From Riptortus pedestris (Eukaryota; Arthropoda; Insecta; Hemiptera; Alydidae), in the NCBI GenBank assembly GCA_019009955.1, contig CM032228.1:255502501-255566500 (forward strand): 64,000 bases of DNA, given 5' to 3'. Shown here one piece after another: positions 11,622-22,405 of the stretch (position 1 is the first letter of the stretch; each line of letters begins with the position of its first letter). The notes below the pieces were generated by a model that saw only the letters and a list, made by a program, of their open reading frames with translations, had not been told where the DNA came from and made no database searches. A program made the translations under genes and the position numbers.

Positions 11622-11940
11622 CGTTGTGGGGACGAAATCAAAATGTTTTATCGTGGAGACATAAAAATTGGATTATCTAAACACTAGACAAGGAATTCAC
11701 AAACTATTTTGAGCAAGTGACCCGTTTGCCAAAACGAACTCGTCACCTCAGACCCCCATTGCCGAGTACTTCGAAAATCATATTTTTAGTTGTTTTTTTT
11801 TCTATTGATACTTAATACTTACCAATTTAAAATTTTTGCGGTTGGTTGAATAAACTTGATATAATTTTCTCATAATAATTTAACAAAATAAACAGACATA
11901 AAATTTACTAAATATCGAGTATACACGCGTCAAATACAGA
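10931..11940. other. Mixed spacer with family H traces and (AC)n at 11572-11620
   Basis: An 85-codon frame at 10950-11207 has no recognisable motif. A forward family H trace covers about 11335-11530 ('cgatttcagctattaacaaa', 'tttacacgaaatatcga'). An (AC)n tract of about 24 units follows. Nothing else is identifiable. Confidence 0.45.
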
Positions 11941-11942
11941 GT

Positions 11943-12070
11943 AAGTAAAAAGTCCGTCACGCAGGGGCTGCGTAAACCAAGCAGATTTCCCACGCGTGCC
12001 CCACATTTGCATTTATCTCAAAAAGTAAAAGACAATGAGAACAATAGAGCGGTGACAGAGTAATATACAA

Positions 12071-12107
<37 letters not shown>

Positions 12108-12228
12108 TAGATACATAAATATATATATACAATTTTTAACGGACCTCATTTTCATCATCTCCTAAGTAGGATCGATGGACATTAGAAGAAATCGTAAGTC
12201 TCCTGAAGGGAAATCTGCTAAAACGTGC
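11943..12228 (+). mobile_element. Family H, forward, internally deleted (286 bp)
   Basis: 5' end aaaaagtccgtcacgcaggg at 11947 and a 3' end (gtaggatcgatggacatt ... ctgaagggaaatctgctaaa) at 12130-12228 enclose only a short centre with (AC)n at 12072-12102 and a few TA repeats. Here the central microsatellite is CA rather than TA. Confidence 0.75.
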
Positions 12229-12474
12229 CTGAAGACTTTTACGCTGGAACTTATTATCTTGCACGAACTTGTCCACGCTTGTGGACTTGTTGAGTTTTTG
12301 AAAAAAACTATAATGAAACATTTTTAATAAGTCATTCTTATAATCATCATATATCTTATTGGCACACGCAACACAACTCATACAGTATCTTGAAAGTTTC
12401 AAATAACAACTTGTGTTACATGAAACATTTAAAGAATCTCAAGTCGTCCAATTATCACAACCTTGAAGCCAGAA

Positions 12475-12611
12475 GTGAAAAAGTCCGTCACGCTGGGGCT
12501 GCGTAAACTAAGCAGATTTCCCACGAGAAGTTATACAATAGAGAAATCTCCATACGAGGGCCGAGCAGTTACGGACCTAGCTTTTGGTGGGAAACTCACT
12601 TCTGCTCACGG
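12475..12611 (+). mobile_element. Family H, forward 5' end only
   Basis: aaaaagtccgtcacgctggg, the agcagatttcccacg box, then 'acaatagagaaatctccata' and 'cttttggtgggaaactcact'. It joins a reverse-oriented partial copy at about 12612. Confidence 0.75.
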
Positions 12612-12845
12612 ACTTTTTTGCTATATACATATTTTCTCTATTACGAGTGTTAACCGAAATATTTGGATTACTTGGTTTTCATGCTTCAGTTATATCATGA
12701 ACCACTTTATTCTTATGTTAAATAGCAAATATCGATTACACATAACCTCGGCTCTCTACTCATTACTCATGATTACACTTCATAACATATTAGTATTCAG
12801 TCACATCGAACATACCTAGCAGGTGACGAAAATGAGGTCAGTTCA
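12612..12845 (-). mobile_element. Family H, reverse, with a variant 3' end
   Basis: Contains 'attttctctattacgagtgt' and the 'gaaccactttattctt' block. It then shows an unusual segment (ctctctactcattactcatg ... cagtcacatcgaacatacc) before 'gacgaaaatgaggtcagttc'. The segment recurs inverted at 15105-15205. It seems to replace the normal 3' stem-loop. Confidence 0.55.
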
Positions 12846-12885
12846 AAATAATATATTATATTGGTCTGTTAATGCTCTAGAGAGA

Positions 12886-12922
<37 letters not shown>

Positions 12923-13470
12923 CATATATTTATATATATTCCCAGGGGGTGTTGTAGCCTGAGGCTGAGTGTATTTCTACTTGTAGGCATTGAGCTTGGT
13001 TAGGAAGGAAAATTCTGATTGGTGTAAACATACAGAGATAGAAATGTAAAGAGAGCGAGAGGGAGAGAGACCGTTGGAGTAACTGTACCCGGAGCATTTT
13101 TGGAACGAGTCCTTTGGCTAGGCTGTGGCCGAAACTGGGTCAGTCGTCCCCTCCCTTCCCCCAGCTAGGGGCCTTCGTGATCAGTCGCCTCAATATCTAT
13201 ACCTCACCTAATGCTATCACTACATGGCTAGGCTATGGATTTGAACACATTTATCTCATATTTGTCCTTTCAAACTAATAAAGCTTTTTTGCCTATTCCA
13301 ATTTCTTTGAGGCAAACTATCAAGTTGGACGTCCTTTTTTCTTTTGGCCTATTAATAGTAACGGAGGAAATTCGAATTTTTGATTTTATTCACCTCCTCC
13401 CGCCAGTCCAATTTCAGCAAATATCAAACTTGGTCTATAGTTTTTCATGAAACGCTGATATATCTAGTTG
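12846..13470. other. (TA)n at 12887-12941, then unassigned spacer
   Basis: After the TA tract there is a GA-rich stretch near 13045-13075 and GC-richer sequence to 13210. Nothing recognisable was found; the 71-codon frame at 13235-13450 lies partly in a family H trace. Confidence 0.4.
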
Positions 13471-13666
13471 GGTAAAAAAAACAACTGAAAAATGCAAATA
13501 TATCGGTTAATAATCAAGATAGAGAATAAATGTATATAACAATATTTATAGTAAATTTAATTTGCAATAAGTTTGGTTCTATACAACGTTTCCAATGGAA
13601 GAGGGCAAGTTATTTTTAAATATAATAATGTTTTAAAAATATTTGCTAAACATGCTTTTAATGCAA

Positions 13667-13700
<34 letters not shown>

Positions 13701-13835
13701 CCTATCTATCTATCTATCTATCTATATATATATATATATATATACAGTTTTCAACGGATTTTATTTTTGTCATCTGGCGGGTAGGATCGATGGACATTTG
13801 AAGAAAAATTTCGAAAACAGCGTCAGGAGTCGGAA
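13470..13835 (+). mobile_element. Family H, forward, with (TATC)n/(TA)n centre
   Basis: 'gaaaaatgcaaatatatcgg', 'gtaaatttaatttgcaataa', then (TATC)n and (TA)n at 13668-13744. The 3' part 'gtaggatcgatggacatttg' and 'aaaaatttcgaaaacagcgt' follows. Both outer ends are missing. Confidence 0.75.
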
Positions 13836-14350
13836 TACTTCGTATTTCAGAATGTTTGTTATTTCAATCAATCAAATTTTAGTAATCCAAGAGAGAGGAG
13901 TGGTTCAAAAGAACGTATTTGCACGTATCGCGTATAATAAAGACCTCCTGAAAACAATATTTGGTATTTACCTATGGGATAATGTGGTTTATTATACAAC
14001 AGAGTAATGTATTTGTAGCATGAGTAGGAGTGGGGGTTTGCTCATGGCAGGAACCTAAAAATATTTCAAATTTCTAGGTGAATATTCAAGATGAAAAATA
14101 AATGTATACAACAATATCTATAGTAAATTTAATTTTGAATAAAATTTGTTAACTACAACTTTTTGATCCGAATTGTAATAACGGAGATATTTCGAATTTT
14201 TAAAAATCCTTCTCTCTAAACCCTCTTCTCCACTTTCCATTTCAGCCATTACCAAACTTGATCTTTCTTTTTACATAAAACGATTAAATACCGAGTTTGG
14301 TAACGATCAAACCAAAATTACGACCTCTAGAGCGTTATCAGGCCAATATA
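13836..14350 (+). mobile_element. Family H, forward, long-subfamily internal part
   Basis: 'attttagtaatccaagagag', 'aacaatatttggtatttacc', 'catgagtaggagtgggggtt' and 'aaatttaattttgaataaaa' mark the longer subfamily. It ends just before the reverse copy at 14359. The 144-codon frame at 13573-14007 crosses this boundary and is not a gene. Confidence 0.7.
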
Positions 14351-14358
14351 ATATATAG

Positions 14359-14480
14359 TTTTAGCAGATTTCCCTTAAGGGAAATCAGCTATTGAGGTCG
14401 TACTCATGACGCGAGTTTCGAAAAATTTCTTCAAATGTCCATCGATCCTACCCAGGAGATGACAAAAATGAGGTCCGTTC

Positions 14481-14550
<70 letters not shown>

Positions 14551-15101
14551 CTGTTAACGCTTCTAGCGGTCGCAGTTTTTGTTTGATCGTTATCAAACTC
14601 GGAATTTAATTGTTTTATGTAAAAGGGAAGATCAAGTTCGTTAATGGCTGAAATCGGACCAGTGGGAGGGGCTTTAGAGGGGGGATTTTCGAAAATTCAA
14701 AATATCTCTGTTATTATGCGTCGGATCGAAAAAGTCTATAGAATAAATCTTATTGCAAATTAAATTTACTATAAATATTGTTCTATACATTTTTTCTGTA
14801 TCTTGAATATTAACCGAGATATTTGCATTTGTATTCTGCGTGTGGTCGCCAGTAGGCTATGTTCGCACTTTCCGCCGAGAGCTCTGGCGGCCATTTCCAT
14901 AACTATTCGTCCCTCTTGAATAGGTTTAGAGGTTAGGTCAACTGTTTTTTGGGGCTAGAAACTACTGGGTTATTACGCCCTAAATAATGTTTTAGGTTTA
15001 GAGGTTTCTTACTACTACAGTTGTTATTAGGCAGATTTTTCTATTGCAAAACCACATGGGAAATCTGCTTAGTTTACGCAGCCCCTGCGTGACGTACTTT
15101 T
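14359..15101 (-). mobile_element. Family H, reverse, full length (743 bp)
   Basis: Complete from 3' terminus ttttagcagatttcccttaa to 5' terminus cgcagcccctgcgtgacgta, with (AT)n at about 14488-14547. It has a ~130-bp insert (about 14925-15040) shared, inverted, with the forward copy at 46671-47421. The two belong to one subfamily. Confidence 0.9.
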
Positions 15102-15210
15102 TTTGAACTGACCTCATTTTCGTCACCTCCTAGGTAGGTTCGATGCGACTGAATTCTAACATTTTATGAAGTGTAATCATGAGTAATGAGTAGAGAGTTA
15201 TGTTGGTTTG
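15102..15210 (+). repeat. Inverted partner of 12755-12845
   Basis: ttgaactgacctcattttcg through gtgtaatcatgagtaatgag is the near-perfect reverse complement of 12755-12845. The two ~90-bp arms lie about 2.3 kb apart. Confidence 0.75.
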
Positions 15211-16448
15211 GACCAACAAGAGGATAATCAAAGAATAGTTTGGCCAAGATGGGAGACGGAATGAACCTTAGGCCAGTCATCGTTGGCGGCAGGTTATATG
15301 ATTGTTATCCTCGTTATCAGATAATGGCCGCTGATTAAAGCCTCGACACTACTTCTTTCTGTGTCATTATCCTCGTCTTAATGTCCCAAAAGAAACAACT
15401 CCCAATAATGTTTGTAATTCTTGTAGCATTTCTCAGGAGGTAAACTATTTATATGGTTGGCGTTTAGTATATTCCTCACGCAGGAGTTGCGTGAAATGAA
15501 CAGAGTTCCCACGTTCCGGGGTCGAGGACGCACAGTGGTCCTGATTCCCTCTTAATGGTGCAACAAATAATTTTTGAGGGTGGATTTCGTTCAAACATTG
15601 TTTGATGTTTATTGTCGTATTGAAAAAGTGTTTTAATAGGCTGTATTAGACTTGTGGAGGTTTGGGCTGGGGTTTGAGGGAGGTACGCCCTTGCATTTCT
15701 AGTACTTTCATAGTTTTTTATGTCACAAAAAAAGATATTTCTATACTATCGCTATTTTTATTTATTTTAGTTAAAACACAATTATGTTTTTGTTCTAATT
15801 ATAAGAATTAATATTAATGAAGTAACTCGAAATGTTTGTAACTTTTCGTTTAATTATTCTGCTAAAAGAATTCTGTATCGATCAAAATGTTTGAAGAAAT
15901 TTTAATATTACTTAAAAAATGATTCAGTTCTTTTCAGAATTACTCATAAAAAATATCAATTTCATAATCCATCACTAGAACCATTCTGATTCTCTAATTG
16001 TTTTAATAAAATTTAATAAATATATGTATATTACAATTCTTATAATTTAAAAACATAAAATATTACATATATATAAAATAAAAATGTTCACTATGACAAT
16101 ATATAAATAACATATTTAAATTGACTTATTTTCATATTATATATTTATAACAAAGTATTATTATAGGTCAAATTAAAGATAAACATTAGCAAAATATGCA
16201 TTATTTATGCATTATCTAAGAGAGGTGATTTACAAAGACCTATTGAGCCATTTCTTCTTGAGTATGTCATGATGTGCCTTTAATTTAACATCTAATCGTC
16301 AGGACTGACTTTAGTAGCATAGTCATACATTCCACTTAAATAACCATAGATGGCTGACATTGTTTCAGCTGAGGTTCTCTTCTCCTCCACTAGCAATGCC
16401 CTCGTTCCCTCAAACATATTCCCAACATTGGTTGGGAACTGTCTGTAC
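15211..16448. other. Unassigned AT-rich spacer
   Basis: No coding signal, array or known terminus, apart from a diverged family H 5' box near 15470-15515 ('cctcacgcaggagttgcgtg'). From 15720 to 16230 it is extremely AT-rich. Confidence 0.45.
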
Positions 16449-16530
16449 CTTTTAGCAGATTTTCCTTAAGGGAAATCAGCTATTGAGGTTGTACTCATGA
16501 CGCGATTTTCGAAATATTTCTTATATATAA
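16449..16530 (-). mobile_element. Family H 3' end fragment
   Basis: ttttagcagattttccttaa, then 'gtactcatgacgcgattttc'. It cuts off the left side of the LINE relic that follows, which is longer in the paralogous copy at 34.96 kb. Confidence 0.75.
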
Positions 16531-16547
16531 CATATAATATATACCTA

Positions 16548-16956
16548 AGGTCTATGTGAGTCCTTAGGTAGCAGTCAGTTAGTATATGTTTTATAGTTAA
16601 TCTGCAGTTACATTGTTGGCAGTAGTGTTCGTCTTCTCCAGTAAGTAACTGTGAGTCAGTCGTGAATGACAAATTCATGACGTCATTGAAGCTAGTTCTT
16701 CACTTCTCATTAGCCTTTCTGAGTAAGGCCATTCCTCAAGTATGTGTTTCAGTTTTCGAAGTTTGTTGTCAGTTGTGGCAAACCGAGATTTCTGCCATGA
16801 ATTGAGTATCATGTTTTTTGCTAAGGCTTGAATATCTTGGTGTGCACAATATATGTTGTCGTGAGTTCTTTTCTGAGTAGCTGATTTGGAGAGTTCGTCT
16901 ACTTGTGTGTTTTCTCTAATGTTTGTATGTCCGGATAACCAGTACATAGTTATCAC
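16548..16956 (-). pseudogene. LINE RNase H end plus zinc knuckle, copy 1
   Basis: On the minus strand the end of an RNase H domain (YWLSGHTNI, then VDELSKSA) is followed by a linker and, after a frame break near 16677, CQQCNCRLTIKHILTDC. That is the C-x2-C-x8-H-x4-C knuckle of Jockey/CR1-type ORF2. It is joined without spacer to a family H 3' end at 16957. The same 409 bp, with the same junction, occurs at 35062-35470. Confidence 0.8.
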
Positions 16957-17058
16957 GCGGATTTCCCTAAATGAAAATCAGCTATTGAGGTCGTTTCGAA
17001 ATTTTCCTTAAAATGTCCATTGATCCTACCTAGGAGATGACGAAAATGAAGGCCGTTC

Positions 17059-17103
<45 letters not shown>

Positions 17104-17566
17104 TATTTATATTTGATTGTGATCTCTCTAGCCGTCGCAATTTTTGTTTGATCGATACCAAACTCGATATATAAAAGTGTTTTGCAAAAAGAGAGATCAA
17201 GTTCGTTAATGGCTGAAATCGGACCAGTGGGAGGGGGGGGGGGTTTAGAGGGCAGATTTTTAAAAATTCGAAATATCACCGTTACTATACGAAGGATCGA
17301 AAAATTATATAAAGTCAATCTTATTGCAATTTAAATTTACTATAAACATTGTTGCATACATTTGTTCTCTTTTTTGAATATTAACCGAGATATTTGCATT
17401 TTTATGAAATCTGGGTGCATAACGGACGACGTGAGTTTCCCACCAAAAGCTAGTTCAGCCGTTTCCGTAACTTTTCGGCACTCGTATGGAGATTTTTCTA
17501 TTGTATAACTTTACGTAAGAAATCTGCTTAGTTTACCCAGCCCCTGCGTGATGGACTTTTTTGTTA
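16957..17566 (-). mobile_element. Family H, reverse, fused to the LINE relic
   Basis: 3' stem reads ggatttccctaaatgaaaat (degenerate), then (AT)n at 17063-17101, 'gttaatggctgaaatcggac' and the 5' end agcccctgcgtgatggactt. The terminal TGCTAAAA is absent: LINE sequence starts directly at the end of the stem. Confidence 0.85.
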
Positions 17567-17652
17567 TCCTTCTCCCCCCCCCCGCTGTACCTTAGGGCAG
17601 CCCCATACCATCGGTTCATCCTATTTCTAACCTATAAATTTTGGATTCGATC

Positions 17653-17990
17653 TAGCAGGTAGTCGGTGCCCCACTAACACCCTCATAGTGAGTCCTTGTG
17701 AGCACCTTAGACCTCCTCGCAGCCATTTGCTGCATAGTTAGCAGGTAGTCGGTGAGCCACCAACACCCACATAGTGAGTCCTTGTGAGCACCTTAGACCT
17801 CCTCGCAGCCATTTGCTGCATAGTTAGCAGGTAGTCGGTGCCTCACCAACAGCCACATAGTGAGTCCTTGTGAGCACCTTAGACCTCCTCGCAGCCATTT
17901 GCTGCATAGTTAGCAGGTAGTCGGTGCCTCACCAACACCCACATAGTGAGTCCTTGTGAGCACCTTAGACCTCCTCGCAGCCATTTGTAA
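17653..17990. repeat. 86-bp tandem repeat, four copies
   Basis: tagcaggtagtcggtg recurs at 17653, 17739, 17825 and 17911. Each unit includes 'catagtgagtccttgtgagc' and 'cagccatttgctgcatagtt'; the last unit is incomplete. Confidence 0.95.
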
Positions 17991-18626
17991 TATGCAGTAA
18001 CATCGCAGGCTGAAAAGATTCAAATGGGCGCCTGTAATTGGAGCCTCACTTCAGTCAACTGCCTCTGTTCAGTCAGACTCCAATAATTCTCTCTTACCAT
18101 AATTAAACTTATCTTACATTTATATTATACATATAATTTACGTATTCGTAATTAAATTCAATATACACGTATATACACAATTTAAAATTCCATTTTTTAG
18201 TTCTTTTTGTTATTCACAACTTTCGTAGTCCTTCAGAACATCATCAGTCTGTATCAGCTGTTTAAGTGAATCCGGAGTCCAATCGAGCAGCGAGTATTCC
18301 CCCGCTAGTTGGTCTTGGGCTGGAGTAGAACAGATACCCAAAGATAATGTGCTTCACCGTTTCTACAGCTCCACTTGGGGTCAGCCTTAAGGGAAATCCG
18401 CTAATAGGATCCCTGTGGCCTCTGTTTCATCAACATATGCAGGATTCCAGGATCTCAACCACGTCCGCTTTTTTAGTTTTACTCCGATGCTTTTGGATCC
18501 TCGCGCAACCTGCAGGATTTTTCTGTCGAGCGTGACCATTCCTAACCAGAAAGCCTTATATCATTGGAATAACCCTGTTGTAGAACAAGATATTTCCCAA
18601 TGAAGGGCTAGATATTTAAAGAAAGA
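17991..18626. other. Unassigned, GC-richer spacer
   Basis: A 25-bp trace of a family H 3' end (agccttaagggaaatccgct) lies at 18375-18400. The two 62-codon plus-strand frames at 18347-18603 overlap in different frames and show no known motif. The next feature upward is a minus-strand candidate exon, so part of this stretch could be its 3' UTR. I saw no AATAAA in a convincing position. Confidence 0.35.
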
Positions 18627-18787
18627 CTAACGCCTGAAGTCCTCTTTTCCCCCGTGTAACAGTTCCCTCATTTGGTGAAACAGCCTGGCAAGGTTGGGGT
18701 CTCCCTCGACTAAATCTAGTCCAACATCTCCTCCAAATCCCTCGGTGACTTCCTCCATAAAGCATTCTTCCAGCTTCTCATAATGGT
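18627..18787 (-). CDS. Candidate terminal exon of a host gene
   Basis: Minus-strand 161-nt block preceded by a strong splice acceptor (cttcctgttttgcag, AG at 18788-18789). Entering in phase 2 it reads 52 residues and a stop: HYEKLEECFMEEV near the start, GDVGLDLVEGDPNLARLF in the middle, GGKEDFRR at the end. It is acidic and soluble-looking, with no membrane segment. GC content and codon use stand out from the AT-rich surroundings. I do not recognise the protein. Against it: no upstream exon could be identified, and a stop-free frame of this length can arise by chance. Confidence 0.4.
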
Positions 18788-18789
18788 CT

Positions 18790-19014
18790 GCAAAACAGGA
18801 AGTCTGCACGATAAATTTCGTCATCCAGGTGAACCATATTTCCCCACTGTGTAATTATTAATAAAGTGATCATCTGAAACATCTCAAGTCTTATAAGGAA
18901 TGCCATTAAATATTTTCGATTATCGTTGATGAGGAAAGAAAATTTACTTGAGTTTAAATTCGTCTCATCACATATCCATAGTGCTTTCAAGAATATCTTA
19001 AGCTTATGTTGATT
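18790..19014. other. Unassigned; possible intron of the minus-strand candidate gene
   Basis: AT-rich, no motif recognised. It ends in the left target duplication of the LINE insertion. Confidence 0.3.
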
Positions 19015-19027
19015 CTTGAAGGGATGA

Positions 19028-19566
19028 TTTCCAATTTATTTATTAATGGACACCACATCGAAGGTGATTTGCCCTTTCAAAAGTAATAACAGGTAACAAT
19101 AACAAAAAACATACCTTAACAGCAAGTAACAATAATAAATACCTTAGCAACAAGTAATAATAACAAATTCCTTAGCAAAAAGTAACGATAATAAATACCT
19201 TAACAACAAGGGACAATAAAAATCCTACAAAAAGTAAAAAAAAAAAAAATAATAAATACCTAAACAACAAGTAATAATAACATATACCTTAGCAACAAGT
19301 AACAATAATAAATACCTTAGCAACAAGTAATAATAACAAATTCCTTAGCAAAAAGTAATAATAACAAATACATTAACAACAAGGGACAATAATAAATACC
19401 TAAACAACAAGTAATAATAACATATACCTTAGCAACAAGTAACAATAATAAATACCTTAGCAACAAGTAATAATAACAAATTCCTTAGCAAAAAGTAATA
19501 ATAACAAATACATTAACAACAAGGGACAATAATAAATACCTATATTTACATGTAGCAATACCTATA
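19028..19566 (-). mobile_element. LINE 3'-end insertion with 13-bp target duplication
   Basis: Bounded by cttgaagggatga at 19015-19027 and 19567-19579, a perfect 13-bp duplication. On the minus strand it ends in 'gaaagggcaaatcaccttcg' and (AATAAAT) tail repeats, the same 3' end as the LINE at 43265-44176. All coding sequence is absent. Nearly the whole insert upstream of the tail is the 28-bp array listed separately. Confidence 0.85.
19084..19560. repeat. ~28-bp array with ~140-bp higher-order period, in LINE 3' UTR
   Basis: About 17 units of the type ccttagcaacaagtaacaat + aataaata. Units differ systematically (caacaaggg, caaaaagtaa, catatacc variants), and five-unit blocks repeat at about 19250 and 19390, giving a higher-order repeat. 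The related LINE at 44.05-44.12 kb has only one or two such units. Confidence 0.9.
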
Positions 19567-19701
19567 CTTGAAGGGATGAATACAGAGCTGAGACACACAT
19601 TACCACCGCCGGCCTCGTCGTTTATATACAGTCTCTCAGAAAGGCAAATCGTTTATAGGCTGGATGAGTCTGGAAGATAGAGTATGCTGGGTACACCAGT
19701 G

Positions 19702-19828
<127 letters not shown>

Positions 19829-19975
19829 GGCATCTTTGAGCGGCTGTAATATCGTAAATAACCTTTTATTGCACTAGCTCCAATTGCAGCGTGGCCAAGT
19901 GCATCGTCCCTACCTACACACTGCATCTCCAACCTACTAACTTGTATGCATTTCTCTACTCAAACAATTTCCTCT

Positions 19976-20016
19976 TTTAGCAAATTTCCTTTAAGATACT
20001 TACGACGCGGTTTGTA
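19976..20016 (-). mobile_element. Family H 3' end, left flank of the MITE
   Basis: ttttagcaaatttcctttaa, then 'acttacgacgcggttt'. The copy is interrupted by the MITE that begins at 20019. Confidence 0.6.
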
Positions 20017-20018
20017 TA

Positions 20019-20509
20019 CCGTCAACTGGGGTAACTTTGGCCCAATTTCTATGACTTTCTTTCATAAATTGAGTTTAATCACACAACTAAACAAAACTTA
20101 CATCAATTTTTCTGTTTCTAGTAAATTCTGCTAACTTTAGAGAACACGTGGACTATAATTTAAAGCTCAGAAAGTTTTTATATTTATTTTATGAATTTTT
20201 TTAAATTTGCGCCAATTTTTTTCCTTGATTGGTGTAACAATGTCCCAAATATAAAAATGCTATTGAAATCAAGCCTAATATTATTTTGGAACAATGTTAC
20301 CCCATTAATATCATGGTAAGGCAACATCTGTACAATAACTTTAGGAAATAAATAAATAAAACAAAACATTTTACAAGTGTACGGTATTAAACATGTAATT
20401 TTGAACATTGTTAAATATTATTATGGAATATTTTTCCTCTATGAAAAATTAACATAAATGCCATGTAAACAAAGTTACCCTTAAGGCCCAAAGTTTCCCC
20501 GGTTTACGG
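20019..20509. mobile_element. MITE with ~25-bp terminal inverted repeats and TA duplication
   Basis: Left end ccgtcaactggggtaacttt and right end aagtttccccggtttacgg are inverted repeats (about 80% identical). They are flanked by TA at 20017-20018 and 20510-20511. The 491-bp interior is AT-rich and non-coding, with secondary 'gttacccc' motifs. The TA duplication suggests a Tc1/mariner or pogo-type parent, but no transposase is present to confirm this. Confidence 0.75.
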
Positions 20510-20511
20510 TA

Positions 20512-20605
20512 CATATAGTTTTGAACGTCCATCATTTTCGTTATCTCCCGGGTACGATCGATGGACATTTGAGGAAATGGATATTTCCCATGGGGAAATC
20601 TGCTA
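20512..20605 (+). mobile_element. Family H 3' end, forward
   Basis: 'agttttgaacgtccatcatt', 'gatcgatggacatttgagg', then 'tttcccatggggaaatctgc', a 3' stem with a changed loop. Confidence 0.75.
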
Positions 20606-21245
20606 ATGAAATAGAAGGTGGCATGAGCTCATTCGAGCACATGGAAAGTGGAGCACGTGGAGATTACGTGCCTGCTGGCCTTTTTTACTTCTTTTTTTCT
20701 TAAGCTTTATGATATTCTGTAGTTTTCTCTGTTTAAATACTGTACCTCTGAGCAGGAAGCACATCGGTGTAAACAATTATGGAAGCCACGAGCTTGACCG
20801 GATTCACGGAGACCGGAAGCACATATTTAAATGAATAAAAGCTGTTCAGGGCAACTATCAATTGATGAGCGGAAATTGTTGACATAAAACCGGATAGATA
20901 CAGACTTCCGGTAGTCAGTTTTCCCTAATGAGCGGATTAGGGCTAGAATAAATGTGGACAGCTAACTGTAATGCAGTTTTCCTAATGGCACAGCTAACGG
21001 GGCTTTTTTGGTTTCCTGTTTCAGGAATTTTAATGAAGGTTGTGGCAAGTTTCCAACAAGTCGAACATCACTTCTCCCGGTAGGATCCCCGACCCATCTC
21101 TTCAATATATAGTCATTACTGGTGAGTACAAAAACAAATATTAGTATTTTCAGTAAATATTACTTTATTATTTATTTGAGATACCGCTACAATTGTGATT
21201 CATCTTTAGACGTGGGAGAATGTTATTTTACAAAATTAAATAAAC
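20606..21245. other. Unassigned; possible non-coding exon at 21026-21121
   Basis: GC content is higher than around it. A strong acceptor (gtttcctgtttcag) is followed by ~96 nt and a good donor (attactg|gtgagt). All three frames contain a stop, so if it is an exon it is untranslated or terminal. This is weak evidence. Confidence 0.25.
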
Positions 21246-22200
21246 ATTGAATATAAATTCCTTCACGCAGGGTCTGCGTAAACTTAGCGGATTTCCCACG
21301 CGAAGGTTTACAATAGATACATCTACATACAGGTAACACTACCTTGAATGCTGAGTGAATAAATACAAACGGTAATGAGAAATCTTTCAGTCGACTTACA
21401 ATACAAGTTAGTAATCTCTACAACGGAAAGCGACTGAAGTGTAAACAAACAGGCCTGCCAACCTTGTAACGCTGAGTAGATAGATAGACCCGGAAAGACA
21501 GACAATTAAAGAAACATATCTGAAAATAAAATATTAATGCTATTTATTTTTTATTTATTTTGATATCGTAAAATTAAGCTTTGTTGAAAGCAATATTTGA
21601 CATTTAACCTTGTAATGAACTGGTTCATGATATTTCAGCTTATAATTACTATGACACTACTAGGGTTGGGGTTTGCTGAAAGCGTAAAACTATAAAATCC
21701 ATACATCTCGGTTAATAAGTATAGAACAATATTTATAGTAATTTTAATTTGCAGTAAGATTGTTTCTATACAACGTTTCCATCCAACGTATAGTATCAGA
21801 GAAATTTCGGAATTCCTCCGCTTAAGGTTTGAATAAAGTGGTCAATGATGTAACAGCTTATGCTAATTTGTCATGAGTGGGAGTGGGGGGGGGGGTGGGT
21901 TAAGTATGGACGAAAACTAAAAAAATCCTAATATCTCGGTTAATTCTCATGGTAGAGAAAATATGAGATTTGTAGGTAATTTAATAGGCAATAAAATTGG
22001 TGATGAACAATTTTTTGATCCTACTAATAATAATAGACTTAAATAAAATTTTCGAAACTCTCACTCTAACCCCCCCCCCCTTCCCACTGGTCCGATTTCT
22101 ACTATTAACGAACTTGATTTTTATTTTTACATAAAAGAATTAAACAAGGAGTATGGTAACAATAAAACAAAACTGCTAAAACCCATTTGTTTTGAAGAGG
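21246..22200 (+). mobile_element. Family H, forward, diverged copies
   Basis: 5' end 'tccttcacgcagggtctgcg' near 21248, the long-subfamily blocks to about 21500, then an internal part from 21640 ('ttcatgatatttcagctta') to 22170. Two juxtaposed copies are likely, the second rich in G and C runs (21884, 22070). Confidence 0.6.
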
Positions 22201-22349
22201 TAATTTTACCACTTCGAATAGTAGTGCCGCACGAAGAAAAATAGTTTTGCTACTCTACTTGCACACAAATTTTCAGAGTTTGTTTCTTATTTTCGGGTTC
22301 TCTAACCTCCCTTGTTTGAAATGGTGAGATAAGATGGCAAGTTTCCCAT

Positions 22350-22405
22350 ACCATCAGATGGGAAATCTGCTTAGTTTACGCAGCCCCTGCTTGACGGACT
22401 ATTTG
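22350..22405 (-). mobile_element. Family H 5' end, reverse
   Basis: gggaaatctgcttagtttac, then gcagcccctgcttgacgga. Only the terminus is recognisable. Confidence 0.75.

Noticed and set aside
13573..14007. 144-codon plus-strand gene
   Set aside because: It spans a (TATC)n/(TA)n microsatellite and the junction of two family H copies.
21026..21121. Internal coding exon
   Set aside because: Splice signals are good, but all three frames contain a stop; kept only as a weak untranslated-exon possibility.
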